In this document: positions 19,583 through 27,866 of the stretch, one piece after another | How positions within the stretch are numbered: position 1 is the stretch's first letter | Layout of the letters: the number at the start of each line of letters is the position of its first letter | Source: Desulforhopalus singaporensis | Lineage (GTDB): Bacteria; Desulfobacterota; Desulfobulbia; Desulfobulbales; Desulfocapsaceae | Assembly: GCF_900104445.1 (NCBI RefSeq) | Contig: NZ_FNJI01000026.1 | Coordinates: forward strand, 1 to 64,000 | Reading direction: 5' to 3' | DNA: 64,000 bases | The notes under the pieces: model-generated | The model's database searches: none | The model's input: only the letters and a program-made list of their open reading frames with translations | Told to the model about the DNA's origin: nothing | Translations under genes and position numbers: made by a program

Positions 19583-21294
19583 CTGTCCAACTCCCCGCCA
19601 ATGATATTGATGCAGCTGAGGTTGATGATCGCGTCGGCGATCATGTTGCCCTCAACCATTTTGTGGAACGCTCCCATGACATAGAAACAGGGAGGTCGTA
19701 CTTTCAGTTTGTAGGGTCTTCCCGAACCGTCCGATACGAAGTGGAAGCCAAGCTCGCCGTTGGCTGCCTCGAAAGAATCGTACCATTCTCCCGGAGGCGT
19801 CTTGACCCCTTCGAAAATCAACTTGAAGTGATTTGCAAGCCCCTCGATGTTGTTGTAAACTTGGGCTTTCTCCGGCAGGACAACCTGGCTGTCCTTGATA
19901 TTGACCGGACCTTCGGGAATCATCTTCATCACCTGGCGGAGGATGCGGACCGACTGGACCATCTCCTCGAACCGGATCATGAACCTGTCGTAGACATCGC
20001 CCTTGGTACCAATGGGAACATCGAAATCAAAGGCTTCGTAATTGTAGTAGGGAGCGTCCTTACGCATATCGTAGGCTACCCCGCTCGCCCGCAGGGTGGG
20101 GCCGGTGAGGCCGTAGCTCAGTGCGGTCTCTGCAGGCAGTACGCAGACTCCCTGGGTACGGTCGTGGACGATGCGGTTAGTCTGCACCAGTTTGAGCGCG
20201 TCGCCAAAGCCCTTCTCGATATCAACAAGCTGTCTTTCCAGGTCTTCTTTCCAGCCGTCATAGAAGTCGCGGTACATTCCCCCTATACGGGTAAAGGAGC
20301 TGGTGAGACGGGCTCCGGTGAGACGGCTTATGAAGTCGTAGGCCGCTTCCTTTTCGTTGTAGAGGTACCAGTAGTTGGTCAGACCGCCCATGTCGACCAG
20401 GGCCGCGGCAAGGCAGACGAGATGGTCTAGTATACGGTAGAACTCGGTGAGCACCACCCGCATAAACTGGGCCCGCTCGGTAATCTGTATTCCAAGCCAC
20501 GATTCGACCGCCTTGACGTAGGCGATGTTGTTGATCATGGAAGAACAGTAGTTCAGCCTGTCGGTCAGCGGTACGATCTGGTTGTAGGTCCTCTGTTCCG
20601 CAGTTTTTTCGAAACCTCGATGCAGGTAGCCTATCTCGTTGACGTTGGCGAGGATGGTTTCGCCGTCAAGTGCGGTAAGAATCCTGATAGCACCGTGGGT
20701 CGCAGGGTGAGACGGTCCGAGGTTGAGATACATTACCTCGGTGTTGATGTCTTTCATGGTGGCTTCGTCGATACCCTTATCCGCCAACCGTGCGCGTATC
20801 TGCGGCTCAAGACTGTCTGTCTCGTAAAGGACCTGCCGCTTGTCGATGGGATAATCCTTTCTCAGCGGATGTCCTTCAAACTGGCAGTGGTTGAGTATTC
20901 TCCTGAGATCTGGGTGACCCTGGAAATTAATGCCGTACTGGTCGTAGGTCTCGCGCTCTCCCCACCTGGCTGAATCCCACAGCGGGACTGCGGAAGGAAC
21001 ACCAGCCTCGGGGTCGCTGACAAGAGCCCTGACCTGAACGAGCAGGTTGTCCTGCCAGTTCTTGATGGTGTAGACAACCCGGAACCGTGCCCCCTGCGGA
21101 GTCGGGTAGTCCAGGTAGTCGATGGCGGTCACGTCAAGCAGGAGTCCGCAATTGAAATCTTGGTCGTTTTTGAGCCGGGTCAACGTATCCTGCAGCTTCT
21201 CAGGCTGAACATCAACGACCACATAGTTCAGTACTTGACTGCAGGTCGCATCGGGAAATGCGGCCCGGATTTTTTCTAGAGCTGTCGCATTCAT
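19579..21294 (-). CDS. nuoCD: NADH-quinone oxidoreductase fused subunits C and D
   Basis: 571 residues. Residues 1 to about 175 are NuoC (GARFRVVYTIKNW, GVPSAVPLWDSARWGERETYD motif for quinone-arm assembly). The rest is NuoD with NLGPSHPATHGAIR, YLHRGFEKTAEQRTY and the terminal GELDR. The fusion occurs in E. coli and many other bacteria. The NuoD part lines the quinone reduction site together with NuoB and NuoH. It begins one base after nuoB ends. Confidence 0.95.
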   Translation of the reverse strand: MNATALEKIRAAFPDATCSQVLNYVVVDVQPEKLQDTLTRLKNDQDFNCGLLLDVTAIDYLDYPTPQGARFRVVYTIKNWQDNLLVQVRALVSDPEAGVPSAVPLWDSARWGERETYDQYGINFQGHPDLRRILNHCQFEGHPLRKDYPIDKRQVLYETDSLEPQIRARLADKGIDEATMKDINTEVMYLNLGPSHPATHGAIRILTALDGETILANVNEIGYLHRGFEKTAEQRTYNQIVPLTDRLNYCSSMINNIAYVKAVESWLGIQITERAQFMRVVLTEFYRILDHLVCLAAALVDMGGLTNYWYLYNEKEAAYDFISRLTGARLTSSFTRIGGMYRDFYDGWKEDLERQLVDIEKGFGDALKLVQTNRIVHDRTQGVCVLPAETALSYGLTGPTLRASGVAYDMRKDAPYYNYEAFDFDVPIGTKGDVYDRFMIRFEEMVQSVRILRQVMKMIPEGPVNIKDSQVVLPEKAQVYNNIEGLANHFKLIFEGVKTPPGEWYDSFEAANGELGFHFVSDGSGRPYKLKVRPPCFYVMGAFHKMVEGNMIADAIINLSCINIIGGELDR

Positions 21295-21295
21295 A

Positions 21296-21808
21296 TCAGT
21301 CGAGAATCCCCTTGAAGTCTTTATGGCGGTCTACGAGTACGCTTTCGCCTTTTATCTGATCCTGAAGCTTTATCAGTGCATCAAGGATCGCTTCAGGTCT
21401 GGGAGGGCAGCCTGAGATATAAATATCCACGGGAATGATCGAATCAATCCCCTGAACGGTAGAATAGTTGTCGTAAATACCACCCGAACACGCGCAGGCA
21501 CCAACAGAGACAACCCACTTGGGGTCGGGCATCTGCTCGTAGATCCTCTTGAGTACCGGAGCCTGCTTGTAAGTAACCGTTCCACAGACCAGGAGAAGGT
21601 CCGCCTGACGAGGGGAGAACCGGACAACCTCCGCGCCAAAGCGGGAAATGTCGTGCTGGCTCGCCGCTGCGCTCATGAATTCGATCGCGCAACATGCCGT
21701 ACCAAAAACAAACGGCCACAGTGAATACTGTCGGCCCCAGTTGATGACTTCATCAAGTTTGGTGGTGATGACGGTGTCGCCGAGATTTGCTTCTAATCCT
21801 AACGCCAA
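21296..21808 (-). CDS. nuoB: NADH-quinone oxidoreductase subunit B
   Basis: 170 residues holding the terminal 4Fe-4S cluster N2. The tandem Cys pair is in FGTACCAIEFM. The other ligands are in LLLVCGTVTYKQAP and in SGCPPRPEAILDAL. It donates electrons to quinone. The start overlaps the nuoA stop by about ten bases. Confidence 0.96.
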   Translation of the reverse strand: MALGLEANLGDTVITTKLDEVINWGRQYSLWPFVFGTACCAIEFMSAAASQHDISRFGAEVVRFSPRQADLLLVCGTVTYKQAPVLKRIYEQMPDPKWVVSVGACACSGGIYDNYSTVQGIDSIIPVDIYISGCPPRPEAILDALIKLQDQIKGESVLVDRHKDFKGILD

Positions 21809-22158
21809 TTTAGCACCCCTTTCTTAAGTATATAGATGAGTCCAGTAAGAAGCAGCAGCATAAATACCACCATTTCTGTAAATCCGAACCAGCCGAGTTC
21901 ACGCACAGCGACAGCCCATGGATACATGAAAACTGCCTCGATGTCGAAAATAAGAAAAAGAATGGCCAGCAAATAGAATTTGACGCTGAATTTCTGGTCT
22001 ACCGCTCCGATTACCGGTCCGATGCCGCTCTCGTAGGCCTCGTTCTTCATCTTGCCTTTAGACCGCGGCCCGAAAATTGTCGTGGCGATCATTCCGCATG
22101 GAACGAGTGCCGCAATCAAAATAAGAGCCGCAGCTGAGTAAAACAGTTCCGATGACAT
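21799..22158 (-). CDS. nuoA: NADH-quinone oxidoreductase subunit A
   Basis: 119 residues with three membrane helices and the conserved YESGIGPVIGAVDQKFSVKFYLLA segment (given here as positions about 43-66 of the protein). It is the first gene of the operon. The ATG at 22158 is preferred because of the AGAGAGGATACA ribosome site directly before it. An in-frame GTG at 22173 would overlap that site. Confidence 0.94.
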   Translation of the reverse strand: MSSELFYSAAALILIAALVPCGMIATTIFGPRSKGKMKNEAYESGIGPVIGAVDQKFSVKFYLLAILFLIFDIEAVFMYPWAVAVRELGWFGFTEMVVFMLLLLTGLIYILKKGVLNWR

Positions 22159-22240
22159 TGTATCCTCTCTCACTGCTAATTTGCATACATGTGGCGTTGA
22201 CCTGCCACTGATAACCTACCCAAAAAAATGAATGCATATT

Positions 22241-22269
22241 CATTAACAGCCGATTCCCGGTTGTGTCAA
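22241..22269 (-). promoter_or_regulatory. nuo operon promoter
   Basis: On the minus strand, TTGACA (22269-22264) and TTAATG (22246-22241) are separated by exactly 17 bases, a strong sigma70-like promoter about 80 bases before nuoA. The -10 overlaps a near-palindrome with arms AATGAAT / ATTCATT at 22227-22244, a possible regulator site. The rest of the 22174-22559 gap holds no gene I can support. It contains a second TATAAT-like stretch near 22400 and the nfnB terminator. Confidence 0.7.
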
Positions 22270-22499
22270 GGAATAATTTTTCATGACCGATTAAGTTCTT
22301 ACGTTGTCACAGAACTTTGGCCCTAGCTGTGCGGGTGGGAAACAGGGGGCTTGATTGCAGTCCGAATCCGGATGGGGCAGCAGGGTGAGTGGATTCTGAT
22401 ATATTATAGACAAGACCGGGGTGTGATACCTGCCGCAAGAAATATCCTCATTTTTTGCAGCGCGGTGAAGCGCACCCGGAAATTGTGCGGTACATACAT

Positions 22500-22536
22500 A
22501 AAATCCTCCTGATGCGTGAGGCACCAGGAGGATTTT
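22500..22536 (-). terminator. terminator downstream of nfnB
   Basis: An 11-base stem, AAATCCTCCTG / CAGGAGGATTT, flanked by A- and T-rich ends, 24 bases past the nfnB stop. It separates the nfn and nuo transcripts. Confidence 0.8.
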
Positions 22537-22559
22537 AAAACCCCGGTTGAGGCTGGCGG

Positions 22560-23972
22560 TTACCAGCCGAGGGTCAGGTAGTCGTGCATGGAGTTTGCCG
22601 CGTCGCGTCCTGCACCCATTGCAAGAATGACGGTTGCGGCGCCGGTGACGATGTCACCCCCGGCCCAGACACCCTTTTTGGTTGTCTTGCCGGTTTTGGG
22701 ATCGGCGACGACATTTCCCCATTTATTCAGGGTCATATCGGGGGTTGTGCTGGTGAGCAGCGGATTGGCACCGGAGCCTACCGCGACGATACAAAGGTCG
22801 CAGTCGATGGTGAACTCTGAGCCTTTGACCGGGACCGGACGGCGTCTTCCTGAATCGTCGGGTTCGCCGAGTTCCATCTGCAGACACTCCATTCCGGTCA
22901 ACCGTCCCTGCTCATTGCCGAGATATTTGGTCGGGTTGGTGAGGAGGAACAGCTCAATGCCCTCTTCTTCGGCATGATGGATTTCAGCCTGGCGGGCAGG
23001 CATCTCGTCTCTTGAACGGCGGTAGACGATCTTGACGCTTTCAGCCCCGAGACGCATGGCGGTACGGGCGGAGTCCATTGCGACGTTGCCGGCGCCGAGG
23101 ACGACAACATTTTTACCGAGCGGAATGGGGGTGTCGACCTTGGGATATTCGTAAGCTTTCATGAGGTTTGCCCGGGTGAGGTACTCGTTGGCGGAAAGAA
23201 TTCCGACCAGGTTTTCCCCGGGAATGTTCATAAAGCGCGGAAGACCGGCGCCGACACCGATGTAGATGGCATCATATCCTTCCTCGAAAAGTTCATCAAG
23301 CGATACGGTGCGGCCGACTACGGCGTTGCACTGGATATTGACTCCCTGCCTTTCGAGAAAGTTCACCTCCTGGGCGACAATGGCTTTTGGCAAACGAAAT
23401 TCCGGGATACCGTAGACAAGGACACCGCCCGGCTTGTGAAAGGCCTCGAACACCGTCACGTCATGGCCTTTGATGATAAGATCGCCGGCAACGGTCAGTC
23501 CCGAAGGTCCAGAGCCGACGACGGCAACTTTTTTGCCGGTGGAGGCGGCTTTCGGCGGCAGCTCTCCTGTGCCGTTTTCCCGTTCGTAGTCGGCACAGAA
23601 CCTTTCCAGGTTGCCGATGGCAACAGGCTGGCCTTTGCGGCCTACAATGCAGCGTCCCTCGCACTGTGACTCCTGCGGGCAGACGCGTCCGCAGACCGCC
23701 GGCAAAGCATTTTTCGACCAGAGGTTGCGGATCGCACCGGTGAAATCACCTTCGGTAATTTTTTCGATAAATCCCGGAATGTCCACGCCAACCGGACAAC
23801 CTTCAACACAGGCCGGTTTTTTACATTGGAGGCACCGTGAGGCCTCGTCCTGCGCCATCTTGACCGTATATCCGGTTGGTACTTCAAGAAAATTTCTGGC
23901 TCTTACCTTTGGCTCCTGCTCGGGCATCGCTACCCGTTCCTGCTTCTTGGCTTTTTCTGCTGTTTCTGCCAT
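22560..23972 (-). CDS. nfnB: NADH-dependent ferredoxin:NADP+ oxidoreductase, large subunit
   Basis: 470 residues, of the glutamate synthase small-subunit family. An N-terminal iron-sulfur domain has CLQCKKPACVEGCPVGVD and CGRCVCPQ-type Cys runs. It is followed by an FAD domain (VAVVGSGPSGLTVAGDL) and an NADPH domain (VVVLGAGNVAMDSARTAMRLG). The C-terminal GGDIVTGAATVILAMGAGR closes the FAD site. The adjacent NfnA-like gene, and the lack of a glutamate synthase large subunit nearby, identify it as NfnB (NfnL). NfnAB couples NADH and reduced ferredoxin to NADPH by flavin-based bifurcation. A CGGAGGATATT ribosome site precedes ATG 23972. Confidence 0.9.
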   Translation of the reverse strand: MAETAEKAKKQERVAMPEQEPKVRARNFLEVPTGYTVKMAQDEASRCLQCKKPACVEGCPVGVDIPGFIEKITEGDFTGAIRNLWSKNALPAVCGRVCPQESQCEGRCIVGRKGQPVAIGNLERFCADYERENGTGELPPKAASTGKKVAVVGSGPSGLTVAGDLIIKGHDVTVFEAFHKPGGVLVYGIPEFRLPKAIVAQEVNFLERQGVNIQCNAVVGRTVSLDELFEEGYDAIYIGVGAGLPRFMNIPGENLVGILSANEYLTRANLMKAYEYPKVDTPIPLGKNVVVLGAGNVAMDSARTAMRLGAESVKIVYRRSRDEMPARQAEIHHAEEEGIELFLLTNPTKYLGNEQGRLTGMECLQMELGEPDDSGRRRPVPVKGSEFTIDCDLCIVAVGSGANPLLTSTTPDMTLNKWGNVVADPKTGKTTKKGVWAGGDIVTGAATVILAMGAGRDAANSMHDYLTLGW

Positions 23973-24055
23973 AATATCCTCCGTAAGGCATTCAACTCTA
24001 TATTGTAAATGAAAAGACGAATGTTTGAAAAACAGTACTAAACCGCCAGGGGCGG

Positions 24056-24892
24056 TTACTTGGCGTCGCGGATTGTGCAGTAATCATTGTGGCACTTGCG
24101 CTCTTCCTCGTGGTAAGCACGCAGGCGCAGCATAAGCTCGTCGTAATCGACCTGATGGCCGTCGAATTCAGGGCCGTCGACGCAGGCAAACTTAGTCTCG
24201 TTGCCAACAGTGACCCGGCATCCGCCGCACATTCCGGTACCGTCGACCATGATCGGGTTGAGGCTGACAAGGGTTTCGACGTTACGTTCCTTGGTGATCT
24301 GCGAGACCGCCTTCATCATCGGTACCGGTCCGATGGCCACGACAAGCTTGACGTCCTCGCTGTCGAGCACATCCTTGAGTACGTCGGTGACGAAGCCGTG
24401 GTGGCCGTAGGAGCCGTCGTCGGTGCACACCCGCAGGTCATGGGAGGCGTTCTTCATCTGTTCTTCGAGGATCAGCAACCCTTTGTTGCGGGCGCCGATG
24501 ATACAGGTCACGTCGTTGCCGATATCTTTGAGGCCCCTGGTTATGGGGTGAAGAACCGCAACCCCGGTACCACCGCCCACGCAGACCACCTTGCCGACTT
24601 TTTCCAGATGGGTCGGCTTTCCCAGGGGACCGATTACGTCCTGGAAGCCTTCGCCGACTTTGAGTTCCTTGAACAGCGCGGTGGATTTGCCGACAACCAT
24701 GTAGATGATGGTTATGGTACCTTTTTCCGGATTAGTCTCGGCCATGGTAAGCGGAATTCTTTCACCTTCCTCGTTTGCCTTAAGAATGACAAACTGACCG
24801 GGTTTTGCTTTCTTGGCGATCAGGGGAGCCTCTATTTCATTGAGAACTACTGTTCCTTCAGCCATCTCTTCACGATGAACAATTTTAAACAT
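24056..24892 (-). CDS. nfnA: NADH-dependent ferredoxin:NADP+ oxidoreductase, small subunit
   Basis: 278 residues. It has a ferredoxin-NADP reductase-like FAD domain (IPLTMAETNPEKGTITIIY), a Rossmann NAD(H) domain (VVCVGGGTGVAVLHPI), and a C-terminal 2Fe-2S loop, GTGMCGGCRVTV followed by FACVDGPEFDGH. These features match NfnA (NfnS) and its relative sulfide dehydrogenase/HydG-type PyrK proteins. The partner gene nfnB follows after 83 bases. The start at ATG 24892 is set by CGGAGGAAAAA. Both proteins are cytoplasmic. Confidence 0.9.
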   Translation of the reverse strand: MFKIVHREEMAEGTVVLNEIEAPLIAKKAKPGQFVILKANEEGERIPLTMAETNPEKGTITIIYMVVGKSTALFKELKVGEGFQDVIGPLGKPTHLEKVGKVVCVGGGTGVAVLHPITRGLKDIGNDVTCIIGARNKGLLILEEQMKNASHDLRVCTDDGSYGHHGFVTDVLKDVLDSEDVKLVVAIGPVPMMKAVSQITKERNVETLVSLNPIMVDGTGMCGGCRVTVGNETKFACVDGPEFDGHQVDYDELMLRLRAYHEEERKCHNDYCTIRDAK

Positions 24893-25114
24893 TTTTTCCT
24901 CCGAAGGTAAACCCATTGAATTTTATATGGAAAATATTTCGTGAATATGCCTAATTCCCCGAGTAAATAATCATAAAGTTCTGTTTAAAGCAATAGGTAT
25001 TGTTGGCTAATTGAAAAGGCTGATAGTAACATGATGCAATACTGATGCCTGCAATTCTTTGGAATTGAACAAAATTTAAAATAAAAACTAAACCATATTT
25101 GCCGACCGCTAGAA

Positions 25115-26281
25115 ATGAAAAAGTCAGACAATAGAAATTGGCAGGAGTTGGTGGAAAATGCAGTCCGGATAAGAAAAGAACTGCACCAAATTCCCGAGCC
25201 GGCCTGGGAGGAGTTCGGGACCGCCTCCTTTATCCAGACCCAGCTGGATGCGATGGGGGTGTCCTGGAAACGTTGCACTGAGACCGGCATTGTCGCCTCG
25301 ATTGCACCGCAGAAAAAAGGTGAACACCTGGGGTTTCGCGCCGACATGGACGGGCTGAGGCTGCATGAGCAGAACGACGCCTGGTATCGGTCAACGCACC
25401 CCCAGGTCATGCACGGATGCGGTCACGACGGACATATGGCGGTCCTGCTGGCGGTTGTCAACTGGCTGAATCGGCATCAAGACAGGTTAGAGGGCCCGGT
25501 GACTTTTATCTTTCAGCCGGCGGAGGAAGGGGGGCACGGTGCAAGGGAAATGATCAAACACGGGGCGCTTGAGGGGGTCGACCGCATTTTCGGCTGGCAC
25601 AACTGGCCGGCTATCCCCCTGGGTAGTGGTGTCTGCCCGGAGGGGCCCCTTATGGCCGCCAACGGCTCTTTTGTCATCAGGGTGAAAGGCAGCGGAGGCC
25701 ACGCGAGCCAGCCCGAGCTGTGCCGGGATCCCGTGCTTGCGGGGGCTGCAATTACCCTTGCTCTTCAGCAGATTGTCAGCAGGAACCTCTCCCCCCAGAC
25801 CCCCGGTGTTGTGAGTGTCACCTCCTTTGACGGCCGGTCGGGGGCGACGATTATTCCGGAGGCGGTGACGCTGCAGGGTTCGGTAAGGCTGGGAGCCGAA
25901 GGCGAAATGGGAAAAATCGGCAAAGCCATTGAGAGCATAGCGACTTCTATAGCCGCCGGATACAATACCTCGGCGGAGGTGAAATTCACTCCACGCTACC
26001 CGGCGGTGATAAACAGCCGTGACGAGGCCCGCAGGTTCGCCGGTTGTCTGGCTGAAGGGTTCGGTGAGCACTATTTTCGTTCCGAAATAGAGCTGCCGAT
26101 AATGGCTTCGGAGGATTTCAGCTACTATCTTGCGGAAATTCCGGGGGCATTTGCCTTAATCGGCGCAGGGGACGGGGGACGCTACTCGGTTCCCTGCCAC
26201 AACAGCTGTTACGATTTCAACGACAGGCTCATAGAACCGATGGTGCGAACCCTGTGCCTGCTGGCCGGAGTCTCTTTCTAG
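25115..26281 (+). CDS. M20-family amidohydrolase (N-acyl amino acid hydrolase type)
   Basis: 388 residues of the M20D hippurate hydrolase/aminoacylase branch. Metal ligands appear in HGCGHDGHM (with the catalytic Asp), PAEEGGHGA (Glu pair) and GWHN. The lid/dimer domain includes GSGGHASQPE, and the last ligand is in MASEDFSYY. It would remove an acyl group from an amino acid or diamine. The GHASQPELCRDPV...QQIVSRNLSPQ stretch recalls DoeB2-type deacetylases of ectoine breakdown, but no ectoine genes are adjacent, so the substrate is open. It is a single gene divergent from nfnA. The 24917-25114 gap is AT-rich and shows no clear operator. Confidence 0.85.
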   Translation: MKKSDNRNWQELVENAVRIRKELHQIPEPAWEEFGTASFIQTQLDAMGVSWKRCTETGIVASIAPQKKGEHLGFRADMDGLRLHEQNDAWYRSTHPQVMHGCGHDGHMAVLLAVVNWLNRHQDRLEGPVTFIFQPAEEGGHGAREMIKHGALEGVDRIFGWHNWPAIPLGSGVCPEGPLMAANGSFVIRVKGSGGHASQPELCRDPVLAGAAITLALQQIVSRNLSPQTPGVVSVTSFDGRSGATIIPEAVTLQGSVRLGAEGEMGKIGKAIESIATSIAAGYNTSAEVKFTPRYPAVINSRDEARRFAGCLAEGFGEHYFRSEIELPIMASEDFSYYLAEIPGAFALIGAGDGGRYSVPCHNSCYDFNDRLIEPMVRTLCLLAGVSF

Positions 26282-26337
26282 GGAAATTATTGCACAAGCC
26301 TTAGTCGTTATGCTGCACCGGCAAAACGACAAAGGCG

Positions 26338-27228
26338 GTGAAAAAAAACAAGGGAGCTGCAGCCAGTGAGTTCCGTATCTTGAGCAGGCGTCATATCGTG
26401 TCGACAAAATTAAAGGAAATATTCAGGCCCATCCTGCCACCGGACGAGCTGGAGCTGCTGGTCGGCAGTTACGATGTGGTCGGTGATATCGCGGTCGTTA
26501 CCGTACCCGATGAACTGCGACATCGGGAAAAACTGATCAGCGAGGCGATCCTGTCAAGCAACGGCAGACTCAAGGTGGTGGCCAAGAAAACCGGGATCTA
26601 CGGCGGCGAGTTCAGGACCGTGCCGCTGCAGGTCATAGGCGGGGAGAAGAGAACGGAGACGGAGGTGAAGGAATTCGGGATTCGTCTCAGGGTCGATCTT
26701 AGCAGGACCTACTATTCCGTGCGAAGCGGTGCGGAAAGAAAAAGGATCGCCTCCCTGGTTGCCGGGGGCGAACACGTCTTGGTACTGTTTTCAGGAATCG
26801 GTCCTTATCCCTTGATAATATCGAGATACAGCAAAGCCGAACGGATAGTGGGGGTTGAGAAAAATCCCGTGGCGCACCGGTATGCCCAGCAAAACCTGGC
26901 CATTAATAAAGACGTCGGCAATATCGAGCTTGTCTGCGGGGATGCAAAAGAAGTAAGCGGCCTCTATTGCCGTCCTTTTGACCGGGTGATCATGCCCCTG
27001 CCAAGAGGCGGCGAAAGATTTCTGGCCGGCGCCCTTGATGGTGTTCGTTCCGGCGGGACCATCCATTACTACCAGATGCAGAGCCCGGACGGGTTTCAGG
27101 ACTCAATCGACATGGTGGCCGCTGCCGCCGGCCGTGCGGGGCGAAAAATCATCTGTGCCCAGGCGGTTCGCTGCGGCCATTGCGGACCTAAAAGCTATCG
27201 CATCTGCGTCGATGCAAAAATCTCCTGA
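26338..27228 (+). CDS. Trm5/TYW2-like class I methyltransferase
   Basis: 296 residues resembling archaeal/eukaryotic tRNA (guanine37-N1)-methyltransferase Trm5. It has a D1-like N-terminal region (VGSYDVVGDIAVVTVPDELR), then DLSRTYYSVRSGAERKRIASLV, which corresponds to the Trm5 FSPRL...ER signature. The SAM fold follows (VLVLFSGIGPYPLIIS, VGVEKNPVAHRYAQQNL, CGDAKE), with MPLPRGGERFL in place of the catalytic NLP motif. Most bacteria make m1G37 with the unrelated TrmD. The product is therefore uncertain: it could be m1G37 or another guanine base. The start is a GTG at 26338 with a poor ribosome site; a GTG at 26398 is an alternative. Tail-to-tail with the next gene. Confidence 0.75.
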   Translation: MKKNKGAAASEFRILSRRHIVSTKLKEIFRPILPPDELELLVGSYDVVGDIAVVTVPDELRHREKLISEAILSSNGRLKVVAKKTGIYGGEFRTVPLQVIGGEKRTETEVKEFGIRLRVDLSRTYYSVRSGAERKRIASLVAGGEHVLVLFSGIGPYPLIISRYSKAERIVGVEKNPVAHRYAQQNLAINKDVGNIELVCGDAKEVSGLYCRPFDRVIMPLPRGGERFLAGALDGVRSGGTIHYYQMQSPDGFQDSIDMVAAAAGRAGRKIICAQAVRCGHCGPKSYRICVDAKIS

Positions 27229-27254
27229 ACCCACAACTAGCCGGCGATATTTTC

Positions 27255-27650
27255 CTATAATATTTTCCAGATGCCTTCGGCGGAGGCGATACAGGTGTCG
27301 CCTGAGTGGATCAGCCCCTGAACGAAGATGAGCGACCGGGTTTTTCTCAATATTGTCGCCGTGCCGTGCAGGGTGTCTCCCGAGGTCGAGGCGGCCATGA
27401 ACTTCACATCGAGCGAGATGGTGGCTATTCTTTTTTCCCCATCCAGCGACCGGTAGGCAGAGGTCCCCATTCCGGAATCGAGCAGGCTCATGATATACCC
27501 TCCGTGGGTAATGCCGACCGTGTTGAGATGAATCTCCTGTATGGTGGTTTTGAACTGGAACTGGGTGTCGCTGATTTTTCTGAACTGCATCCCGCCGTTG
27601 TGCTTCATGTAACTGCTGCGGCTTACTTCCTGGTATTCGTCCTGTGTCAT
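27255..27650 (-). CDS. hotdog-fold thioesterase (PaaI-like)
   Basis: 131 residues. The hotdog motif HGGYIMSLLDSGMGTSAYRS (about 53-72) contains the Asp used by PaaI/YbgC-type acyl-CoA thioesterases, and GDTLHGTATILRKTRSL forms the central strands. It probably hydrolyses an acyl- or aroyl-CoA in the cytoplasm. No pathway genes flank it, so the substrate is unknown. A single gene on the minus strand. Confidence 0.83.
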   Translation of the reverse strand: MTQDEYQEVSRSSYMKHNGGMQFRKISDTQFQFKTTIQEIHLNTVGITHGGYIMSLLDSGMGTSAYRSLDGEKRIATISLDVKFMAASTSGDTLHGTATILRKTRSLIFVQGLIHSGDTCIASAEGIWKIL

Positions 27651-27866
27651 CTGTCAATATCCTGGTGTTCGGGGGGCGTTTTTGCCGCTTGTTGGGAGAT
27701 CGCCTGTTGGGAAATTGGACTTTTATGGTTGATATTTATCTAAAATTAATTGAAATATAAAGAATACGCATCTGTTTGTCATGGTGGAGCTGATGTGCTT
27801 CTAAGTTAAATGAGCAGTACGGACATCCATAATACATTATGGTCAATTTTGCGCAAGGGAACGATT

